A stretch of DNA of 28,450 nt from an uncultured Clostridia bacterium. GTDB taxonomy: Bacteria > Bacillota > Clostridia > Christensenellales > Aristaeellaceae. Each line of letters begins with the position of its first letter. Positions within the stretch are counted from its first letter, which is position 1. The notes beneath the pieces were generated by a model that was not told the DNA's origin, searched no databases, and saw nothing but the letters and a program-made list of their open reading frames with translations. Shown here one piece after another: positions 23,373 to 28,450 of the stretch. The position numbers and the translations under genes were made by a program. The stretch covers positions 1 through 28,450 of the forward strand of contig CAKUKP010000036.1 in the NCBI GenBank assembly GCA_934663625.1. The letters run 5' to 3'.

Positions 23373-24103
23373 GCCACCGGCATGCCGAGGGCGCGGACAG
23401 CGCCGACCGGACGTTTGCCGCCATCGAACGGATGCTGGGCAGATGCCATCCGAAGGAGGATCCCGCCATACTGGGCAGGGCGCTGCGCGAAAGCTTTGTT
23501 TCGCCATCGGCGATGCTGGACGCAAGCCCCTACGTGCTGGAGCGCACCGGTCTGAACAGCCGCGATGCGCTGCTGGTCAGCCAGCTGCGCAGTCTGAACC
23601 GGTTCATCGAATTTGAAAAGTTCGGCAATCATCCGCAGCTCGGCCGGCTCCCGCTGGCGGCGCAGTATCTTTTGAACGTATACAGCGGCATATACGTAGA
23701 ACAGTTTTATGTGCTGTGCCTGAACCTGCGCGGCAGATTGATCGACCGCGTGATGATCAACGAAGGATCGGAGGACGCGGCGATTTTCAACATGCGCAAA
23801 ATGATGGAAAGCGCCGTTACGCGCAGCGCCAACGCCGTGGTGCTGGCGCACAATCATCCCGGCGGCACGCTTCGCCCCTCGCAGGCGGATATCGATTGCA
23901 CGCGGGATGCGATCCACGCGCTGAAGGCGCTGGGCGTTCCGATGCTGGATCACATCATCATCGCCGATGCAAAGCCCGTCAGTCTGCGGGAAAACGGCTT
24001 TATTCCCGCGCCGGTATGGATGGCGCAATCGCCGGAAAACCGGCTGCTGAAAAACTGGCTGTCCACCGAAAACATGCCGAAGAATTCCTATCGGGACAGC
24101 TGA
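23369..24103 (+). CDS. radC: RadC/YsxA-family JAB domain protein
   Basis: 244 residues. The C-terminal JAB/MPN metalloprotease-like domain has Glu132 and the metal motif HNHPGGTLRPSQAD (His161, His163, Ser171, Asp174), all in place. The N-terminal part has a helical region (VLERTGLNSRDALLVSQLRSL) similar to the helix-hairpin-helix end of RadC. The family is widespread; an original role in recombinational repair was not upheld for E. coli RadC, and the biochemical activity remains unsettled. This copy is part of a two-gene unit with the 95-residue protein (ATGA overlap), and no clear ribosome binding site of its own is visible, which supports coupling. Confidence 0.9.
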   Translation: MSHRHAEGADSADRTFAAIERMLGRCHPKEDPAILGRALRESFVSPSAMLDASPYVLERTGLNSRDALLVSQLRSLNRFIEFEKFGNHPQLGRLPLAAQYLLNVYSGIYVEQFYVLCLNLRGRLIDRVMINEGSEDAAIFNMRKMMESAVTRSANAVVLAHNHPGGTLRPSQADIDCTRDAIHALKALGVPMLDHIIIADAKPVSLRENGFIPAPVWMAQSPENRLLKNWLSTENMPKNSYRDS

Positions 24104-24140
24104 CGGCACATATGCATGCGTAAATTAACATAATTTTGTC

Positions 24141-24169
24141 TTGACAGGAGCGCGTCAGCTGACTATAAT
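24141..24169 (+). promoter_or_regulatory. Consensus sigma-A promoter of glnN
   Basis: Perfect TTGACA (24141-24146), a 17-base spacer and perfect TATAAT (24164-24169). Transcription should begin near 24176. This is the strongest promoter in the window. Confidence 0.92.
24154..24163. promoter_or_regulatory. Candidate operator palindrome inside the glnN promoter spacer
   Basis: GTCAGCTGAC is a perfect 10-base palindrome that abuts the -10 box. A protein bound here would block RNA polymerase. A near copy, GACAGCTGAC, lies 59 bases upstream at 24095-24104 over the radC stop. It does not match the GlnR/TnrA pattern. Confidence 0.35.
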
Positions 24170-24178
24170 TTGCCTATC

Positions 24179-24234
24179 GCGGCAAGGGCGTCGCACGAAA
24201 CGATCTGTTTCGCATGCCCCTGCCGCTATTTTTT
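24179..24234 (+). terminator. Terminator-like hairpin in the glnN leader
   Basis: GCGGCA (24179-24184) pairs with TGCCGC (24221-24226), GGGC (24186-24189) with GCCC (24216-24219), and an apical CGAAAC/GTTTCG stem (24196-24201, 24207-24212) closes a 5-base loop. The sequence TATTTTTTC follows at once. The structure starts about 3 bases after the predicted transcription start and ends before the glnN ribosome binding site, so the full leader is an intrinsic terminator. That implies conditional read-through of glnN or a short leader RNA. Confidence 0.7.
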
Positions 24235-24251
24235 CTTTCGGAGGTAAGAAT

Positions 24252-26339
<2,088 letters not shown>

Positions 26340-26355
26340 ATTTGACCTGCCTTTC

Positions 26356-26387
26356 AAAGCGACCGACAAAAAATCGGTCGCTTTTTT
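26356..26387 (+). terminator. Intrinsic terminator of glnN
   Basis: An 11-bp perfect stem (26356-26366 with 26374-26384), loop of 7 bases and a TTTTTT run (26382-26387). Confidence 0.92.
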
Positions 26388-26398
26388 CAAAAAAACTA

Positions 26399-26429
26399 TT
26401 GACTCTGACGCTGTGTAATCGTTTATACT
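26399..26429 (+). promoter_or_regulatory. MerR-type promoter with 19-base spacer
   Basis: TTGACT (26399-26404) and TATACT (26424-26429) are good boxes but lie 19 bases apart, which is the hallmark of promoters activated by MerR-family proteins that untwist the DNA. An imperfect dyad TGACGC-T-GTGTAA (26406-26418) sits in the spacer. It lies 29 bases upstream of the MerR gene and therefore suggests self-regulation. Confidence 0.78.
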
Positions 26430-26458
26430 GTTTTTCGTGATCAAGGGAGGAATGAAAA

Positions 26459-26785
26459 ATGATGACTGTGAGCGAAGCGGCAAGAATTTCCGGAGTAAGC
26501 GTGCGCACGCTGCACCACTACGATTCAATCGGTCTTTTGCATCCCGCACAGATCACGGAGGCGGGCTATCGATTGTACGATGAAAACGCGCTGATTCGAT
26601 TGCAGCAGATTCTGATGTATCGCGAACTGGAATTTTCGTTGAAGGACATCGGACAGATACTGGACAGTCCGAGTTACGATATCGGTCTTGCGCTGGATCA
26701 GCAGATCGAGCTTCTGCAAATGAAGCGCGCGCACATTGATGATCTGCTTTCGCTCGCCCAAAAATGCGAAACAATGGAGGTTTAA
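26459..26785 (+). CDS. MerR-family HTH transcriptional regulator lacking its effector domain
   Basis: 108 residues. The N-terminal winged helix is classic MerR: MTVSEAARISGVSVRTLHHYDSIGLLHP, then TEAGYRLYDENALIRLQQILMYRELEFSLKDIGQIL, then the dimerisation helix from about residue 75 to the end. Full TipAL-type regulators continue into a TipAS ligand domain; here the frame stops at 26783-26785 and the TipAS domain starts 5 bases later in another frame. GGGAGG lies 8 bases upstream of the first ATG. The next-frame domain is therefore either a separate subunit or cut off by a single-base shift. The promoter with a 19-base spacer fits self-activation. As a short protein it may also act like a ligand-independent MerR. 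Confidence 0.88.
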   Translation: MMTVSEAARISGVSVRTLHHYDSIGLLHPAQITEAGYRLYDENALIRLQQILMYRELEFSLKDIGQILDSPSYDIGLALDQQIELLQMKRAHIDDLLSLAQKCETMEV

Positions 26786-26790
26786 AACAA

Positions 26791-27186
26791 ATGGATTTTG
26801 CAGTGTTCGATCAAAAAAAGATGCATGAATACGCCCGACTGGCAAAGGAACGCTGGGGCGAAACCGAAGCGTATCGGGAATTTGAACAGAGGGACGAATC
26901 GCGCGGCGATGATGATCGTCGGCAGATCAACGCGGGATTGATGGAAATCTTTACCGCTTTCGGCGCAATTTGCGACACCAATCCCGCCGATGCAGCGGCG
27001 CAGGCACAAGTACAGCGCCTGCAGCAATACATCACAAAGCATTTTTACAATTGCACGAAACCGATACTCGCATCGCTCAGCACAATGTACGCAGTGTCGG
27101 GTGAGATGCACGATAACATCGACCGCGCGGGCGGCAACGGAACGGCGCAGTTCGCCGCCGATGCGATTGCAATCTATTGCAGATAA
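26791..27186 (+). CDS. TipAS antibiotic-recognition domain protein
   Basis: 131 residues from the ATG at 26791, which has GGAGG 10 bases upstream inside the end of the MerR gene. It opens MDFAVFDQKKMHEYARLAKERWGETEAYREFEQ and ends NIDRAGGNGTAQFAADAIAIYC, the TipAS pattern. TipAS is the C-terminal half of TipAL in Streptomyces, which binds thiopeptide antibiotics; relatives bind other compounds. Here it lies in a different frame (-1) from the MerR HTH. The frame is open back to about 26743, so a single-base shift in 26743-26782 would restore a standard MerR-TipAS protein of about 240 residues. Either the two are made separately from one mRNA, or this is a frameshifted gene. No exporter gene is adjacent. 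Confidence 0.85.
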   Translation: MDFAVFDQKKMHEYARLAKERWGETEAYREFEQRDESRGDDDRRQINAGLMEIFTAFGAICDTNPADAAAQAQVQRLQQYITKHFYNCTKPILASLSTMYAVSGEMHDNIDRAGGNGTAQFAADAIAIYCR

Positions 27187-27208
27187 AAATCGCGCGATTC
27201 TCAATATG

Positions 27209-27237
27209 GATGCTCCCACTGGGGGCATCTTTTATTT
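27209..27237 (+). terminator. Intrinsic terminator after the TipAS gene
   Basis: A 9-bp stem with one G-T pair (27209-27217 with 27221-27229), a 3-base loop and TTTTATTT. It separates the TipAS unit from the sigma-factor operon. Confidence 0.82.
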
Positions 27238-27292
27238 GCAAAACTTAACATTCTATTTTTACGATCGCGCACAATATTCATCGTTCCAGCTT

Positions 27293-27335
27293 CGTCTAAT
27301 AGACGTCATGACCGGAAACAGAACGTTGTACAACG
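27293..27335. promoter_or_regulatory. Two palindromes upstream of the ECF sigma gene
   Basis: CGTCTAATAGACG (27293-27305) is a 5+5 inverted repeat with a 3-base centre, and CGTTGTACAACG (27324-27335) is a perfect 12-base palindrome 18 bases before the start codon. They lie in the leader/promoter region of the sigma operon and could be operators or short RNA hairpins. A clear promoter was not resolved here; TTGCAA (27236) with TACGAT (27260) at 18 bases is a weak candidate. Confidence 0.4.
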
Positions 27336-27353
27336 AACTTGGAGCGTGCTGCT

Positions 27354-27827
27354 ATGAACGACAGGGATTACATGGCGCGGGTGCGCGCCATGGAGGGCAG
27401 GCTGTACCGCATCGCACAGGCCAAGCTTTGGCGGGATGCGGACTGCGCCGACGCCATTCAGGAAGCGGTATTTCGCGGCTGGATGAAAAAGGGCCAGATC
27501 AACGAACCCGCCTACTTCGAAACATGGCTGATCCGCATTCTGATCAACCAATGCAAGGATGTATTGCGCCGCCGCAGGCGCGATCCCCTGCCGCTGGATA
27601 TTGAAACGGGACAGGAAGATCGCCTGTGCGAGGACGTGCATCTGCGCGCCTGTTTAAAGCGCCTGCCCGAAGAATATCGCATTCCTCTATTGCTGCACCA
27701 TCTGGAGGGTTATTCCATTCGGGATGTTGCAAAAATGCTGTGCCTGCCGGAAAAGCGCGTAACCGCGCGCCTGTATCGGGCGCGCAAGGCGCTGCGGGCG
27801 CTTTTGGATGGAGGTGACGACCTGTGA
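27354..27827 (+). CDS. ECF-type RNA polymerase sigma factor
   Basis: 157 residues with only sigma regions 2 and 4, as in the extracytoplasmic-function group. Region 2 (about 7-70) includes LYRIAQAKLWRDADCADAIQEAVFRGW, the DAxQE-type -10 recognition segment, and the FETWLIRILINQCKDVLRRR helix. Region 4 (about 100-150) has LKRLPEEYRIPLLLHHLEGYSIRDVAKMLCLPEKRVTARLYRARKAL. TTGGAG lies 9 bases before the ATG at 27354; an upstream in-frame TTG is less likely. The final codons overlap the next gene's GTG start (GTGA at 27824-27827), the usual arrangement for a sigma factor and its anti-sigma partner. The promoters it serves are unknown. Confidence 0.93.
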   Translation: MNDRDYMARVRAMEGRLYRIAQAKLWRDADCADAIQEAVFRGWMKKGQINEPAYFETWLIRILINQCKDVLRRRRRDPLPLDIETGQEDRLCEDVHLRACLKRLPEEYRIPLLLHHLEGYSIRDVAKMLCLPEKRVTARLYRARKALRALLDGGDDL

Positions 27828-28450
27828 AGCAGCTTACGGAATTGCATAAGGCGTTTGGAAGCACGCCGCCCGAAGTACATTGCGCGATTGAGCGCGCATT
27901 TGCGAAAGGAGAGGTTCAGATGAAAAAGAGGCATAAGCTTATGATGGTTCTGCCCATCGCCGCCTGTCTGATTGCCGCGATCGCGGTGGCGCTGGCGGCG
28001 GGAAATCATGCAAGTCCCCAGCCGGATGTGCTCGCCGCGCCGGTTCTGGAAAACACCGAAAGTCCACAGCCGGAAAAATGCGTATATTTCACCGATGAGG
28101 GATTTACCGGATTCGAAGAGAATTGTTATCACGCCGTGCAGAATTGCGGCGGCATGATCGGCGCGCGCGCAGGTACCGTGGATGAAGCGGTCGAGCTGGG
28201 CAAATTTCCCTGTCCGGTCTGCCTGGCGGACGAAATCGTTCCGGCGGATGCTGAAGTGCCCACCGTCTGGTGTACAAAGAACGGGCGATACTACCACACC
28301 GAACAATTCTGCTCCGGTATGCATAACGCCCAGTCCGAAACGCAAACGCAGGCCGAAGCCGATGGAAAGCAGCCCTGCCCCGCGTGCGTTAACGCAGCTC
28401 CCACCGTCTGGTGCACAAAGAATGGGCAATACTACCACACCGACCAATTC
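27824..28450 (+). CDS. Membrane-anchored Cys/His-repeat protein, candidate anti-sigma/sensor, 3'-truncated
   Basis: 209 codons to the window edge without a stop. From the GTG start (GGAGG 9 bases upstream) the first 38 residues are a short cytoplasmic helical segment (LTELHKAFGSTPPEVHCAIERAFAKGE), residues about 39-60 are one membrane helix, and the rest should be extracytoplasmic. Then come at least three repeats containing CYHxxxNCGGM or YYHTxQFCSGM and ending GK-x-PCPxC: Cys86/101/108/130/133; Cys150/163/185/188; Cys197 onward. The YH...C...A...G..PC..C layout resembles Ada-type zinc domains. The 4-base overlap with the ECF sigma gene suggests it is the sigma factor's anti-sigma partner or sensor. 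An internal ATG at 27920 with AGGAGAGG upstream could make a shorter form. Function is inferred; the N-terminus is not a known anti-sigma zinc fold. Confidence 0.78.
   Translation, partial: MKQLTELHKAFGSTPPEVHCAIERAFAKGEVQMKKRHKLMMVLPIAACLIAAIAVALAAGNHASPQPDVLAAPVLENTESPQPEKCVYFTDEGFTGFEENCYHAVQNCGGMIGARAGTVDEAVELGKFPCPVCLADEIVPADAEVPTVWCTKNGRYYHTEQFCSGMHNAQSETQTQAEADGKQPCPACVNAAPTVWCTKNGQYYHTDQF
28259..28450 (+). repeat. In-frame tandem repeat in the Cys-repeat gene
   Basis: The 51 bases at 28259-28309 recur at 28400-28450 with only 4 differences, an offset of 141 bases (47 codons). The repeated protein segment is PTVWCTKNG-x-YYHT-x-QF. High DNA identity implies a recent duplication of the module. 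Confidence 0.85.

Noticed and set aside
26781..26787. Programmed -1 frameshift heptamer TTTAAAA at the MerR/TipAS junction
   Set aside because: Its codon phase (TTA AAA) is that of the TipAS frame, not of the MerR frame, so slippage here would not join MerR to TipAS.

Overview
The window looks like a chromosomal segment of a GC-rich, anaerobic, Gram-positive bacterium of the class Clostridia, probably an uncultured gut lineage. The evidence is the gene content and order: rpmB divergent from an Asp23/DAK pair followed by recG (the rpmB-yloU-yloV-recG order known from Bacillus), zapA-U32-mutS2, type III glutamine synthetase, a TipAS-type MerR system and a small ECF sigma operon. Strong Shine-Dalgarno sites (GGAGG) and clear TTGaca/TATAAT promoters precede most genes. 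No tRNA, rRNA, CRISPR array, IS transposase or phage gene was seen. Codon third positions are strongly GC-biased, so many long open frames run opposite the real genes; these were left out.

Left part (1-5025). On the minus strand lie a 3'-truncated recG, a 0.4-kb non-coding repeat element made of hairpins, a FakA/YloV-type DAK protein and an Asp23/YloU protein. Divergent from them is rpmB. A previously easy-to-miss 56-residue two-helix membrane protein sits between rpmB and zapA.

Centre left (5079-13545). A plus-strand operon carries zapA, a long U32 peptidase-family protein and mutS2, each coupled or nearly overlapping. It is followed by an OmpR-type response regulator, its histidine kinase and a secreted HtrA-like serine protease with its own promoter, which together suggest envelope stress or cell-envelope surveillance.

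Centre right (13613-22915). All genes are on the minus strand. One group is a PrsA-like foldase lipoprotein with a coiled coil inserted in its parvulin domain, a macro-domain/DUF523 fusion and a low-specificity threonine aldolase. A second is a secreted Ig-like (Big2) protein, a PfkB/1-phosphofructokinase-type kinase, the KtrB/KtrA potassium uptake pair, an unrecognised 161-residue protein and a three-helix membrane protein.

Right part (22992-28450). The genes are on the plus strand: a small unknown protein coupled to RadC; type III glutamine synthetase with a consensus promoter and a terminator-like hairpin in its leader; a MerR-type HTH and a TipAS drug-binding domain encoded as two ORFs in different frames behind a 19-bp-spacer promoter; and an ECF sigma factor overlapping a membrane-anchored protein with repeated Cys/His modules resembling Ada-type zinc domains, which runs off the right edge. 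The best candidates for something new are this ECF/Cys-repeat pair, the macro-DUF523 fusion, the glnN leader and the split MerR/TipAS unit.
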